Position numbers and translations under genes: made by a program
In this document: positions 34,727 through 44,158 of the stretch, one piece after another
Numbering within the stretch: the stretch's first letter is position 1
How the letters are laid out: each line of letters opens with the position of its first letter
The notes under the pieces: model-generated
Told to the model about the DNA's origin: nothing
Seen by the model: only the letters and a program-made list of their open reading frames with translations
Databases searched by the model: none
NCBI GenBank assembly: GCA_934725285.1
Contig: CAKVBK010000003.1
Location: forward strand, 1-47,051
Direction: 5' to 3'
Source of the DNA: an uncultured Bacteroidales bacterium
GTDB lineage: Bacteria > Bacteroidota > Bacteroidia > Bacteroidales > UBA932
Length of the DNA stretch: 47,051 nt

Positions 34727-35419
34727 ATGGACTGGAATCCACAGAAAATGACAACAGGAATATCCATTCAAGTCTGCTTGAATGGATATTCTTTTAAAGT
34801 AGTGGAGGGTGGCGGACTTAAGGAGTCAGGCTGGCGCACTGCTGACACCGCTTTTACCGTTCCGGAGTTTCAGAGGAGGTATTCTGAAGTGGAAGTGTCG
34901 CTGCTGACTCCCAAGGTGGCGTTGGTCCCTGCTCTTTTCTTCGATGAAGGCAAGGTGCGCGATGCTTTGGCTGAGACCGTCATATTAGGCGAGGATGACG
35001 AGGTCAGGCATATCGGCCTTCCTGAATATGCCGCTGAGCTTGTCTATTCCCTTTCAATAGGGGAGATCCTGTCACGCACTATCTCGCAGGCTGTCCTTGA
35101 CAGGGACGGAAAGGCCGCTCAGGTCCTTCCGGAGATGTTTTTCATCCTTAATGACTTGCAAAAGATAGATGAATATAACCGGATTGTAGCCTCGTATGCC
35201 GCCGGTTATCTTCACCTCGGAATATCACAGGGACGGAATCTGCTTTTGTCCAATGTGTTTCAGGCCGCGGACTTCACTACGGCCGAGTATTTCCTGTTCA
35301 TGGCCGTGCGGAAGCTCCAACTTAACCCCGAGGTCTCGTCCGTGTATTTCCGCACCCCGCTCAAGGAGGAGGAGATGATGTCTCTTTACCGTTATTTCAA
35401 ATCAGTGGAAAGGCTATGA
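34727..35419 (+). CDS. DUF3822 family protein
   Basis: The 230-residue protein opens with ISIQVCLNGYSFKVV, as in DUF3822 proteins, which are thought to have an ASKHA (actin/hexokinase-like) fold. The C-terminal EVSSVYFRTPL fits the same family. Function unknown. Its end overlaps the rsmD start by 4 bases (ATGA). ATG 34727 is preferred to GTG 34718. A perfect 15-bp hairpin followed by TTTT lies at codons 11-23 of the gene. Confidence 0.78.
   Translation: MDWNPQKMTTGISIQVCLNGYSFKVVEGGGLKESGWRTADTAFTVPEFQRRYSEVEVSLLTPKVALVPALFFDEGKVRDALAETVILGEDDEVRHIGLPEYAAELVYSLSIGEILSRTISQAVLDRDGKAAQVLPEMFFILNDLQKIDEYNRIVASYAAGYLHLGISQGRNLLLSNVFQAADFTTAEYFLFMAVRKLQLNPEVSSVYFRTPLKEEEMMSLYRYFKSVERL
34758..34795 (+). 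promoter_or_regulatory. Terminator-like hairpin inside the DUF3822 coding sequence
   Basis: GAATATCCATTCAAG and CTTGAATGGATATTC form a perfect 15-bp stem with loop TCTG, followed by TTTTAAAG. The hairpin could stop RNA polymerase or stall translation between the first gene of the operon and DUF3822-rsmD unless ribosomes cover it. Confidence 0.6.
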
Positions 35420-35964
35420 GAATCATCGGAGGACGACTTCGCGGAAAGACAATCAATCCGCCGGCCGGCTACAAGGCCAGACCCACAACCGACTTTGCCC
35501 GCGAGGGACTTTTCAATGTTCTCGGCAATGAGTACGAATTCGCGGATCTGAAGGTTTTGGATCTTTTCGGAGGCACCGGGGCGGTGGCTTTCGAGTTTGC
35601 CTCCAGAGGGGCTTCGATGGTCTGGTCTGTTGAAATGGCGCGGGAGAACGCGTCGTTCATCAAGACAGAGGCCAAGAGGTTGGGGCTTGACAATGTCACT
35701 ATGGTCAGGAATAACGTTTTTGATTTTCTGACAATCTGCCGCGAGAGGTTCGACATTGTGTTCGCGGATCCTCCGTATGCCATGGAAGGGCTTGAGACCA
35801 TCCCAGACAAGGTGTTTTCCGCTGATATTCTTTACCCTGGATGCTATTTCATCCTTGAGCACGGTGACGAGCACTCATTCACTGAACACCCGTATTTCCG
35901 CAAGGAGAAGAGATATGGCAGGGTCCATTTTTCATTTTTCAGCAAAGAAGTTGAACAACAATAA
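35416..35964 (+). CDS. rsmD: 16S rRNA (guanine(966)-N2)-methyltransferase RsmD
   Basis: The 182-residue enzyme has the family start [13 protein letters not shown], the [16 protein letters not shown] segment, SAM-binding [14 protein letters not shown] (49-62) and the catalytic ADPPY (about 116-120). It methylates G966 of 16S rRNA during 30S assembly. The start is coupled to the DUF3822 stop by ATGA overlap. Confidence 0.93.
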   Translation: MRIIGGRLRGKTINPPAGYKARPTTDFAREGLFNVLGNEYEFADLKVLDLFGGTGAVAFEFASRGASMVWSVEMARENASFIKTEAKRLGLDNVTMVRNNVFDFLTICRERFDIVFADPPYAMEGLETIPDKVFSADILYPGCYFILEHGDEHSFTEHPYFRKEKRYGRVHFSFFSKEVEQQ

Positions 35965-35975
35965 AACTGACAGCG

Positions 35976-37535
35976 ATGTACGACTCGAAAAACGGGCTTT
36001 GGATAGCCCACAGCCCAGACGGGCCTCTGTCCATTATAGGGAAGATGGCGAACAGGCACGGACTTATCGCCGGTGCCACCGGCACTGGAAAAACCGTCAC
36101 CCTTCAGGTTATGGCCGAGACATTCTGTCAAGCCGGGGTGCCTTGCTTCATGGCGGACATGAAGGGGGATCTTTCCGGAATATCACAACCTGGCAGGCTC
36201 AACGGCTTCATCGAGAAGAGAATGGCTGAGTTCGGAATAGAGAACCCTCAGTTCCAGAGCTGCCCGGTGCGCTTCTACGATGTCTTCGGTCAGCAAGGGC
36301 ATCCGCTCAGATGTACCGTCTCGCAGATGGGACCTCAGCTTCTGAGCCGTATTCTCGGACTTAACGACACGCAGGAAGGTGTGCTGAACATCGTGTTCAG
36401 AATCGCTGATGAGAGAGGGCTTCTTATCCTTGACATCAAGGACCTGCGTTCGATGTTGAACTATGCCCTTGAGCATGCTTCCGAATATTCCGCGACCTAT
36501 GGCAACATCGCGTCCGCTTCGGTCGGGGCCATCCAAAGGTCGATCCTTGCTCTTGAGAGTGAGGGTGCGGACCTCTTTTTTGGCGAGCCGGCCTTTGATA
36601 TTCAAGATCTTTTGGCATGTGAGGGTGGCAAAGGCGTGATGAGTGTGCTGGCGGCGGACAAGCTGATGCTTAAGCCGAAGCTATATTCAACATTCCTGCT
36701 TTGGCTGCTTTCCGAACTGTATGTCACGCTGCCTGAAGTCGGTGACTTGGATCTGCCGAAGCTGGTGTTCTTCTTCGATGAGGCGCACATGCTGTTTGAC
36801 GACACTCCTAAGGCATTGGCTGACAAGATCGAACAGGTGGTCAGGCTTATACGGAGCAAGGGGGTGGGAGTCTATTTCGTGACCCAAAGCCCGACTGATA
36901 TCCCGGAAAGCATTCTCGGACAGCTTGGTAACCGTGTGCAGCATGCTCTCAGAGCCTTCACGCCAAAGGATCAGAAGGCCGTGAAGGTGGCTGCCGAGAC
37001 ATTCCGGGCAAATCCTGCGTTCGACACATCAGAGACCATTATGAATCTTGGAACCGGTGAGGCCCTCGTGTCATTCCTTGAGGCCGGAGGATCTCCGGGT
37101 ATGGTCCAGAAGGCAAAGATTCTGTTCCCTTTGAGCCAGATCGGGGCGATAGATGAGTCGCAGAGAAGACAGTTGATCAAGTCTTCGAGGATATTCGGAA
37201 AGTATGACACTCCGGTTGACCGCGAAAGTGCCTTCGAGGTGCTGCTGGCGCAGAAACAAGAAGAGGAAAAGGCGGCGGCCGAAGCCAAGGATGCCGAAAG
37301 CAGGCAGGGCCGAAAAGGCAGCGGGCTGTTCGGAAGGCTTGCCAAGGCTGTTGTAACCGCTGTGACAGCATCGGTTGCCGCTTCTGTGGGTACCGTTGTG
37401 TCCAACAAGGTGACAGGCAAAAAGACCAGGAAGGGCAGCGGCACATCAAGGGTGGTCAAGAACACGACATCCGCTGTCACCCGTACAGTCACGAGGGAGC
37501 TGACGCGCTCAATTTTAGGTAATCTGATAAAATGA
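35976..37535 (+). CDS. HerA-like ATPase, DUF853 family
   Basis: The 519-residue protein has a P-loop [11 protein letters not shown] (33-43), Walker [13 protein letters not shown] (about 260-271), and the DUF853 sequences [15 protein letters not shown] and [38 protein letters not shown]853 proteins are hexameric DNA-translocase-like ATPases of the HerA/FtsK superfamily with unclear roles. The C-terminus is alanine-rich, basic and low in complexity (about 425-519). No NurA nuclease gene is adjacent, so an end-resection role is not supported. It follows rsmD by 11 bases. Confidence 0.88.
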   Translation: MYDSKNGLWIAHSPDGPLSIIGKMANRHGLIAGATGTGKTVTLQVMAETFCQAGVPCFMADMKGDLSGISQPGRLNGFIEKRMAEFGIENPQFQSCPVRFYDVFGQQGHPLRCTVSQMGPQLLSRILGLNDTQEGVLNIVFRIADERGLLILDIKDLRSMLNYALEHASEYSATYGNIASASVGAIQRSILALESEGADLFFGEPAFDIQDLLACEGGKGVMSVLAADKLMLKPKLYSTFLLWLLSELYVTLPEVGDLDLPKLVFFFDEAHMLFDDTPKALADKIEQVVRLIRSKGVGVYFVTQSPTDIPESILGQLGNRVQHALRAFTPKDQKAVKVAAETFRANPAFDTSETIMNLGTGEALVSFLEAGGSPGMVQKAKILFPLSQIGAIDESQRRQLIKSSRIFGKYDTPVDRESAFEVLLAQKQEEEKAAAEAKDAESRQGRKGSGLFGRLAKAVVTAVTASVAASVGTVVSNKVTGKKTRKGSGTSRVVKNTTSAVTRTVTRELTRSILGNLIK

Positions 37536-37554
37536 CACAAAACAGATAAAGACA

Positions 37555-39417
37555 ATGAAAATAACACGATTTTACTCTGCCCTTGCGTCTGTACTGGCTT
37601 TTGCCGCTCCGATGGCCGCCCAATCTTGGGCTCCTGCCGGCAACCACATCCGCACACCTTGGGCTGAAGAGGTAAGCCCGGCGAACGTTCATCCGGAATA
37701 TCCTCGTCCTCAGATGGTAAGGCCTGAATGGAAGTCCTTGAATGGTCTGTGGGAGTATTCAATCACACCTAAGAATGTCACAGTTCCAGATAAATTTGAC
37801 GGACAGATCCTGGTGCCTTTCGCGGTGGAGTCCTCACTTTCGGGAGTTGGGCGTACTTTGACTTCTGAAGATGCATTATGGTACAAGACGACATTCAAGG
37901 TTCCTTCCGCATGGAAGGGAAAGAGGCTGATGCTTAACTTTGAGGCGGTTGATTGGCAGACTGACGTGATTGTGAATGACGTTCAGGTCGGGAGACATAC
38001 CGGAGGCTATACTCATTTTTCGTTCGACATCACGCCATACCTTAAGTCCGGTGACAACAAATTGGTTGTCAGGGTTGAGGATGCCACCGACAACGATTTT
38101 CAACCTCGCGGTAAACAAGTTAGAAATCCAAATGGGATTTGGTACACAGCTGTTTCGGGAATATGGCAGAGTGTCTGGATTGAACCGGTCGCCAAGGCTC
38201 ACGTCGCTGATTATTACGCTGTTTCTGACATCAAGGCCGGAACGGTTGATGTGGCTGTCTCGACCGAAGGCGCGCAGGAGGGAGATGTCGTGAAGGTGGC
38301 ACTCCTTGAGGGTGGTGTCGGCTATTCCACGGAAAAAGCTTCGTCCAAGGTGATCGCCCATGGCATGACTGTTCCCGGCGGCACTGTGACGCTGCCTGTT
38401 GAGGACGCCAGGCTTTGGTCTCCTGATTCGCCTTATCTGTACGGCCTCAAGATCTCTGTTGTGCGTGGCGGAAAAACCATTGATTCGGTCGACGGCTACA
38501 CCGCCATCCGCGAGGTCTCTCTTTACACGAAGAACAAGAACACGAAGCTTATGGGACTCAACGGCCAGCCGTTGTTCCAGTTCGGCCCGCTCGACCAGGG
38601 ATGGTGGCCGGACGGACTCTACACGGCTCCTACTGACGAGGCTCTGAAATATGATATTCAGAAGACCAAGGACTTTGGTTTCAATATGATCCGCAAGCAC
38701 ATCAAGGTTGAGCCGTCCCGCTGGTTCTACTATTGCGACCAGATTGGAATGCTCGTTTGGCAGGATATGCCTTGCTTCGGCTCCAACAACCTCAACAAAT
38801 GGGGCGTGCATAACTACAATGAGGGTACGGATTTCCCTGCCACACCTCAGGCCAAGGCCAATTATTATAAGGAATGGTCCGAGATCATCGCCCAGGTCAA
38901 AAAGTTCCCTTGTGTCGTGATGTGGGTCCCGTTCAACGAGGCATGGAGCCAGTTCGACACCAAGGAGGTTGTCGGATTCACCAGGGCCCAGGATCCTACA
39001 AGGCTTATCAATATGTCTTCCGGAGGCAACTGGGAACCTGACTGCGGTGACATTATGGACAATCACCACTACCCATACCCTGCGATGTACCTTTGGGAGA
39101 CGACGATGGCCAATGTCGTGGGAGAGTACGGCGGGATAGGACTTCCTGTTGAAGGTCATCTGTGGCAGCCGGACCGCAACTGGGGATATGTCCAGTACAA
39201 GAATGGTGACGAGGTCCTGGCCGAGTACGAAAAGTTTGCCGAGCACCTCATCCTTCTGGTCAAGCAGGGAGTCTGCGGCGCCGTTTACACCCAGACGACA
39301 GATGTCGAGATTGAGGTCAACGGACTTATGACTTACGACCGCAAGGTCATCAAGTTGGATGAGAAGAAACTTAAAGAGATAAACACAAAGGTCATCAAAT
39401 CGATGCCTGTTAAATAA
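37555..39417 (+). CDS. Glycoside hydrolase family 2 protein, secreted
   Basis: The 620-residue protein has a signal peptide ending AAQS (residue 23), an N-terminal sugar-binding domain (SLNGLWEYSI ... WYKTTFKVPSAWKGKRLMLNFEAVDW), an Ig-like domain and a TIM barrel. The acid/base pair Asn461-Glu462 lies in WVPFNEAWSQ, and the likely nucleophile Glu524 in VVGEYGGIG. It hydrolyses beta-linked sugars in the periplasm or outside. Substrate is unclear: the NxK motif of beta-glucuronidases is absent (VNGLMTYDR instead), and it is shorter than LacZ. It is followed 12 bases later by mannonate pathway genes. Confidence 0.87.
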   Translation: MKITRFYSALASVLAFAAPMAAQSWAPAGNHIRTPWAEEVSPANVHPEYPRPQMVRPEWKSLNGLWEYSITPKNVTVPDKFDGQILVPFAVESSLSGVGRTLTSEDALWYKTTFKVPSAWKGKRLMLNFEAVDWQTDVIVNDVQVGRHTGGYTHFSFDITPYLKSGDNKLVVRVEDATDNDFQPRGKQVRNPNGIWYTAVSGIWQSVWIEPVAKAHVADYYAVSDIKAGTVDVAVSTEGAQEGDVVKVALLEGGVGYSTEKASSKVIAHGMTVPGGTVTLPVEDARLWSPDSPYLYGLKISVVRGGKTIDSVDGYTAIREVSLYTKNKNTKLMGLNGQPLFQFGPLDQGWWPDGLYTAPTDEALKYDIQKTKDFGFNMIRKHIKVEPSRWFYYCDQIGMLVWQDMPCFGSNNLNKWGVHNYNEGTDFPATPQAKANYYKEWSEIIAQVKKFPCVVMWVPFNEAWSQFDTKEVVGFTRAQDPTRLINMSSGGNWEPDCGDIMDNHHYPYPAMYLWETTMANVVGEYGGIGLPVEGHLWQPDRNWGYVQYKNGDEVLAEYEKFAEHLILLVKQGVCGAVYTQTTDVEIEVNGLMTYDRKVIKLDEKKLKEINTKVIKSMPVK

Positions 39418-39429
39418 CTGAATATTATT

Positions 39430-40248
39430 ATGGAAAATCTTTTTGACATCAAAGGGAAAGTGGTCGTGATGACCGGGGCCTGCGGGGTTCTGGGGGCGAC
39501 TATCGTGAAATATTTCGCCGCACAGGGCGCCAAGGTCGCTCTGTTGGATCTTGACAGGGCCGCGGATAAGGGTGAGGCCATTGTGGCCGAGATCAAGGCC
39601 GAGGGTGGAGATGCATGCTTCATCGCTACCAACGTGCTTGACAAGGAGACCCTTGAGGCCAACTGCAAGGAGATCGTGGAGAGGTTTGGTGGTATCGACA
39701 TCCTGCTGAACGCCGCCGGAGGAAACATGGCCGCAGCGACGGTTCCGCCGGAGAAGACCATCTTCGACCTCGATGTTGAGGCAGTCCGCAAGGTGGTGGA
39801 TCTCAATCTGTTCGGAACTGTACTTCCTACTATGGTCTTTGCAAAGGCGATGGTGGAGAAGAAGAAGGGCTCGATCATCAATTTCTGCAGCGAGACCTCA
39901 TTGAGGCCTCTTACCCGTGTGGCCGGTTATGGCGTCGCCAAGGCAGCCGTGGCCAACTGGACAAAATATCTGGCCGGAGAACTTGCCATCAAGTTCGGCG
40001 AGGGCTTCAGGGTCAACGCGATCGCACCCGGATTCCTGCTCACGAACCAGAACCGCTCCCTGCTCACAAATCCTGACGGCAGTCTGACCGACCGTTCGCA
40101 CAAGATTCTGGCCCACACCCCGTTCGGACGTTTCCTTGAGCCGGAGGAACTTCTCGGGACGCTTCACTGGCTGGCCTCCGACGCTTCCAAGGCGGTAACA
40201 GGCACAATTAACGTTGTCGATGGTGGATTTGACGCTTTCTCGATCTAA
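39430..40248 (+). CDS. SDR family D-mannonate oxidoreductase (fructuronate reductase function)
   Basis: The 272-residue short-chain dehydrogenase has the NAD(P) loop [11 protein letters not shown] (15-25), NAAGG, the catalytic Ser of NFCSETS and the YGVAK motif. The long C-terminal [30 protein letters not shown] is typical of the SDR mannonate oxidoreductases that replace UxuB in Bacteroidota. It would interconvert fructuronate and mannonate. Its stop overlaps the first ATG of uxuA (TAATG), and the operon partner supports the assignment. Confidence 0.85.
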   Translation: MENLFDIKGKVVVMTGACGVLGATIVKYFAAQGAKVALLDLDRAADKGEAIVAEIKAEGGDACFIATNVLDKETLEANCKEIVERFGGIDILLNAAGGNMAAATVPPEKTIFDLDVEAVRKVVDLNLFGTVLPTMVFAKAMVEKKKGSIINFCSETSLRPLTRVAGYGVAKAAVANWTKYLAGELAIKFGEGFRVNAIAPGFLLTNQNRSLLTNPDGSLTDRSHKILAHTPFGRFLEPEELLGTLHWLASDASKAVTGTINVVDGGFDAFSI

Positions 40249-41444
40249 TGAATATGAAAAAAGATCTATACCTGATGCGGGAGAGCTGGAGATGGTATGG
40301 GCCGAACGATCCTATCTCCTTGGACTATATCCGTCAGACCGGCGTGACAGACATCGTCCACGCGCTTCATCATATTCCTAACGGTCATGTCTGGCCTGTT
40401 GAGGAGATCAAGGCCCGTCAGAAGATGATCGCTGACTGGGGACTCACTTGGAGCGTTGTTGAAAGCGTGCCGGTGCATGAACACATAAAGACCCAGACAG
40501 GAGACTATCTCCAGTACATCGAGAACTACAAGCAGACTCTCCGCAACCTCTCCGAGTGCGGCATCAAATGCGTGACCTACAACTTCATGCCTGTGCTGGA
40601 CTGGACTCGTACGGATTTGGACTACAGGCTTCCAGATGGCTCCACATGCCTGCGTTTCGAGCGCGCGGCCCTGCTGGCGTTCGACCTTTTCATTCTGAAA
40701 AGAAAAGGGGCTGAGAAGGAATATTCAGCCGAGGACATCGCCAAGGCCGAGGCTCGTTTCGGGAAGATGGACGCCGAGGAGATCCACAAGCTGACCCGCA
40801 CGATGATCGCCGGACTTCCCGGCAGTGAGGAAAGCTTCACTCTGGATCAGTTCCGGAAAGAGCTTGAAAGATATGACGGAATTGATTCCGAGAAACTCAG
40901 AAGCAATCTGATCTTCTTCCTGAGTCAGATCTGCCCGGTGGCTGACGAGGTCGGAGTGAGGATGGTGATCCATCCGGACGACCCTCCGTTCCCGATTCTC
41001 GGCCTTCCGAGAATCCTTTCCACAGCTGAGGATTTCCGCAAGCTCATCGCCGCCGTGCCGAACTGGTCCAACGGACTTTGCCTCTGCACCGGCTCGTTCG
41101 GCATCAGGGCGGACAACGATCTTGTCGGAATGATGCGCGAGTTCGGGGACAGGACTGATTTTGTGCATTTCAGAAGCACGAAACGTGACGCTGAGGGCAA
41201 CTATTTCGAGGACACGCACCTGGCCGGCGATGTGGACATGTACGGAATGATGAAGACCCTTCTGGAGGTGATGCAGGAGCGGAAGTTCCGTGTCTTCTGC
41301 CGTCCGGATCACGGCCACAGGATGTGCGACGACCTTCAGAAGAAATCCAATCCGGGATATTCATGCTATGGCAGGATGAGGGGCATCGCCGAGCTGCGTG
41401 GCCTCCAGATGGGCATCGCCGGATCGTTATACCCTGAGAAATAA
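40248..41444 (+). CDS. uxuA: Mannonate dehydratase UxuA
   Basis: The 398-residue protein has the UxuA signatures [62 protein letters not shown] and CRPDHGHRM, which include the metal-binding His, Cys and Asp residues. It dehydrates D-mannonate to 2-keto-3-deoxygluconate. The ATG at 40248 overlaps the SDR stop by one base; a second ATG at 40254 (GAATATG context) would shorten it by two residues. Uronate isomerase, KDG kinase and aldolase are not in the window. Confidence 0.95.
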   Translation: MNMKKDLYLMRESWRWYGPNDPISLDYIRQTGVTDIVHALHHIPNGHVWPVEEIKARQKMIADWGLTWSVVESVPVHEHIKTQTGDYLQYIENYKQTLRNLSECGIKCVTYNFMPVLDWTRTDLDYRLPDGSTCLRFERAALLAFDLFILKRKGAEKEYSAEDIAKAEARFGKMDAEEIHKLTRTMIAGLPGSEESFTLDQFRKELERYDGIDSEKLRSNLIFFLSQICPVADEVGVRMVIHPDDPPFPILGLPRILSTAEDFRKLIAAVPNWSNGLCLCTGSFGIRADNDLVGMMREFGDRTDFVHFRSTKRDAEGNYFEDTHLAGDVDMYGMMKTLLEVMQERKFRVFCRPDHGHRMCDDLQKKSNPGYSCYGRMRGIAELRGLQMGIAGSLYPEK

Positions 41445-41498
41445 TTATCGGCCGGTGGAGCGGAGTGCCCCGCCGGCATCATCAACATCATATTCACA

Positions 41499-42833
41499 AT
41501 GAAGACATTGAAAACCACCTTCCTGGCACTTTGCCTTTCACTCGTGACCGCAGCGGCGGGATATTCACAGAACCACTATCAGCCCACGCCGGAGAATCTT
41601 GAGGCTCGCAGGCAGCTCGTCAACGACCGTTTCGGAATATTCCTGCATTGGGGAATATATGCCTCGTACGCGCAGGGGGAGTGGTACCTTAATCTTGGTG
41701 GCCTGAACAAGGATGAATATGCCCATGCGGCCTCCGCTTTCTATCCGGCCGGCTACAACGCCGAGGAGTGGGTGAAGGCATTCAAGGATGCCGGCGCCGG
41801 CTATGTGACTATCACCTCCCGTCACCACGACGGCTTTTCTATGTTTGACACCAAGGCTTCGGACTACAACATCGTCAAGGCCACTCCTTGGGGTAAGGAT
41901 GTGATCAGAGATCTCGCTGACGCATGCCACAAAGAGGGTCTCAGCCTGCAATTTTACTATTCCATTCTTGACTGGATCAGGGAGGATTTCCCGATCGGTG
42001 AGTCCGGACGCAACACCGGCCGCAAGGGTGACCACCCTGACTATGACCACTACCTTGACTTTATGAAGCAGCAGGTCAAGGAGTTGATGACCCAGTACGC
42101 TCCGGTCCGCGCCCTCTGGTTTGATGGCTATTGGGACCACAAGCGCGACTCTATTCCTTTCAATTGGAAAATGCCGGAGTTCTATGAATATATTCATTCC
42201 GTCAACCCGGCATGTTTGATCGGCAACAACCATCATATCCAACCGATTGAGGGTGAGGATTTCCAAATGTTCGAAAGGGACCTTCCGGGGCAGAATACGG
42301 CTGGCTATTCAGAAGGCCAGATGGTAAGTGACAAACTTCCGCTTGAGATGTGTCAGACGATGAACCACACTTGGGGGTACAGTGTCTCCGACCGAGACTA
42401 CAAGACTTCCGCCCAGCTTATCGCTACTTTGGCCAAGGCCGTTTCTCTGAATTCGAATCTTCTGCTGAACATCGGCCCACGCGCGGATGGCCGTCTGCCA
42501 GAGGCTGCGCTTGCCTTGTTGAAAGAGATCGGGCAGTGGATGAAAGTCAATTCCGAGTCCATCAAAGGCTGTGGCCCCGGTCCGATCGCCGAGCAAGAGT
42601 GGGGAGTGTCAACCGCCCCTCTTGCCGGTGGCAAGACCTTCTATGTCCACGTGTTGCAGAACCCCGGCGCCGTCCTTGAGATTCCCGTCGCCAGGAAGGC
42701 CAAGGTGAAGTCCGTGACAGCTTTGGCAGACGGCTCCGCCCTAGCGATGAAGAAAGTCGGTGAGAAACTTTTCATCACCCTTCCGGCGGACCTTCCGGCA
42801 GAAGATTATGTCGTCTCTGTGACAATGAGATAG
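41499..42833 (+). CDS. Alpha-L-fucosidase, GH29 family, secreted
   Basis: The 444-residue protein has a signal peptide ending GYSQ (residue 24) and the GH29 barrel: RFGIFLHWGIYASYAQGEWY, GYVTITSRHHDGFSMFDT and the nucleophile Asp209 in ALWFDGYWDH. A beta-sandwich tail starts around residue 365. It should release L-fucose from host or plant glycans, feeding FucP and FucI at 21281-24388. The general acid is not conserved enough in this family for me to place it by eye. It follows uxuA by 54 bases. Confidence 0.94.
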   Translation: MKTLKTTFLALCLSLVTAAAGYSQNHYQPTPENLEARRQLVNDRFGIFLHWGIYASYAQGEWYLNLGGLNKDEYAHAASAFYPAGYNAEEWVKAFKDAGAGYVTITSRHHDGFSMFDTKASDYNIVKATPWGKDVIRDLADACHKEGLSLQFYYSILDWIREDFPIGESGRNTGRKGDHPDYDHYLDFMKQQVKELMTQYAPVRALWFDGYWDHKRDSIPFNWKMPEFYEYIHSVNPACLIGNNHHIQPIEGEDFQMFERDLPGQNTAGYSEGQMVSDKLPLEMCQTMNHTWGYSVSDRDYKTSAQLIATLAKAVSLNSNLLLNIGPRADGRLPEAALALLKEIGQWMKVNSESIKGCGPGPIAEQEWGVSTAPLAGGKTFYVHVLQNPGAVLEIPVARKAKVKSVTALADGSALAMKKVGEKLFITLPADLPAEDYVVSVTMR

Positions 42834-42949
42834 CATTTCTGCATATAGCATAATATAAAGAGGCGGGCGGACATTTTCCGCTATGGCCATCGGATTTTCC
42901 GGGCGCGAAGCACATTGATGTGTAAGAAGCGAATCGTGGAAAAATTCAC

Positions 42950-42957
42950 TAACTTTG
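42950..42957 (+). promoter_or_regulatory. Likely -7 box for prfB
   Basis: TAACTTTG matches TAnnTTTG, 28 bases before the prfB ATG. No TTTG is seen at the normal -33 distance. It lies in the 151-base gap after the fucosidase gene, which contains nothing else recognised. Confidence 0.5.
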
Positions 42958-42984
42958 CATGAATTAATTTAAAATGGAGAGTAT

Positions 42985-44134
42985 ATGATACTAAAGGATC
43001 AGATCGAGGCTCTGCATCAGCGGTTGGAGACGTTGGGGAGGTGTCTTTGACATCCCTGCGAAACGTGGGCAGGTAGCCGCATTGCAGAAGAAGACGGAAT
43101 CACCGGACTTTTGGAACGACCCTAAGGCAGCCGAGGTCTTCATGAAGAACCTTAATAGCGTGAAGTCTTGGGTGACAGGTTTTGACAAGGCCTCCACCGA
43201 GGTGGAAGACCTTGATGTTCTGTACGATTTCGCCAAGGAAAGTCTTGGCGGAAGCACTGACGAGACCGTCACTACAGCGGAGACGCAGGAACTTGAGGAA
43301 TCATATTCAAAAGCGGTTGAGGACATCGAGGCTTTGGAGCTCAGGAATATGTTGGGTGCGGAGGGGGATAACCTCGGTGCTGTGCTGACGATCAATTCCG
43401 GGGCTGGCGGCACTGAGGCGAACGACTGGAGCGCGATGCTGATGAGAATGTATATGCGTTGGGGCGAGAGGAACGGCTACAAAGTGACTGTCACAGACCT
43501 CCTTGAAGGTGATGAGGCCGGAATAAAGTCGGCCACCATCCAGGTCGAGGGAGACTATGCCTACGGCTATCTCAAAGCCGAGAATGGTGTGCACAGACTT
43601 GTGCGTCTTTCTCCGTTCAACGCTCAGGGCAAGCGCCAGACCACATTCTCGTCTGTTTTCGTTTACCCGTTGGTGGATGACACGATCAACATTGAGATAA
43701 ACCCTTCGGACTTGGAGTGGGACACGTTCCGTTCCGGTGGTCACGGTGGCCAGAATGTCAACAAGGTCGAGACTGGTGTGCGTGTGCGGCATATTCCTTC
43801 GGGAATTGTCGTGGAGAACACGGAGTCCCGCTTCCAGCAGGACAACCGGCAGAACGCCCTGCGAATCCTGCGGTCAAGGCTTTACGACCTGGAACTGAAG
43901 AAGCGTCGGGAGAAACAGGCCGAGATCGAGGGCACGAAAAAGAAGATCGAGTGGGGCTCCCAGATCCGCTCCTACGTCCTGCATCCGTACAAGATGGTCA
44001 AGGACCTGCGGACGGGATATTCCACCGCAGACACCCAAGGCGTGCTGGACGGCGACCTGAACGAGTTCATGAAGCGCTATCTTATGCAGGAGGGCGCTGG
44101 TGGAGCTACGGCTCCAATTGAAGACATAGACTGA
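42985..44134 (+). CDS. prfB: Peptide chain release factor 2, with programmed +1 frameshift
   Basis: RF2 ends translation at UGA and UAA. The first frame runs ATG 42985 to an in-frame TGA at 43048; a +1 shift at CTTTGAC (43045-43051) continues into the main frame to 44134, giving about 382 residues. The product has the stop-codon recognition SPF motif (VRLSPFNAQGKR) and the GGQ motif (SGGHGGQNVNKVET) that triggers peptide release. A strong SD-like GGGGAGGTG ends just before the slippery codon, as in E. coli. Reading only the second frame from 43082 would miss the N-terminus. High RF2 should favour termination and so reduce its own synthesis. Confidence 0.94.
43035..43051 (+). promoter_or_regulatory. 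RF2 autoregulatory frameshift site
   Basis: GGGGAGGTG (43035-43043) followed by the slippery CTT TGA C. GGAGGTG can pair with seven bases of the 16S rRNA 3' end (CACCTCC). The purine core stands 3 nt from CTT, the spacing known from E. coli prfB. Confidence 0.92.
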
Positions 44135-44158
44135 TAATCACTAAAATATTTCATTAAT

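Noticed and set aside
35976..37535. HerA-NurA type defence or repair system
   Set aside because: No NurA, SIR2 or other partner gene is adjacent; neighbours are rsmD and carbohydrate genes.
37876..39246. 456-codon open frame on the minus strand
   Set aside because: It lies wholly opposite the well-supported GH2 gene, with no domain, promoter or start signal. Long antisense frames are common opposite GC-rich, codon-biased genes.
37555..39417. Naming the GH2 a beta-glucuronidase because of adjacent uxu genes
   Set aside because: The NxK motif needed for uronate recognition is not present, so context alone is not enough.
43082..44134. prfB starting at the TTG in the main frame
   Set aside because: Homology to RF2 continues upstream through the CTTTGAC frameshift site to ATG 42985.
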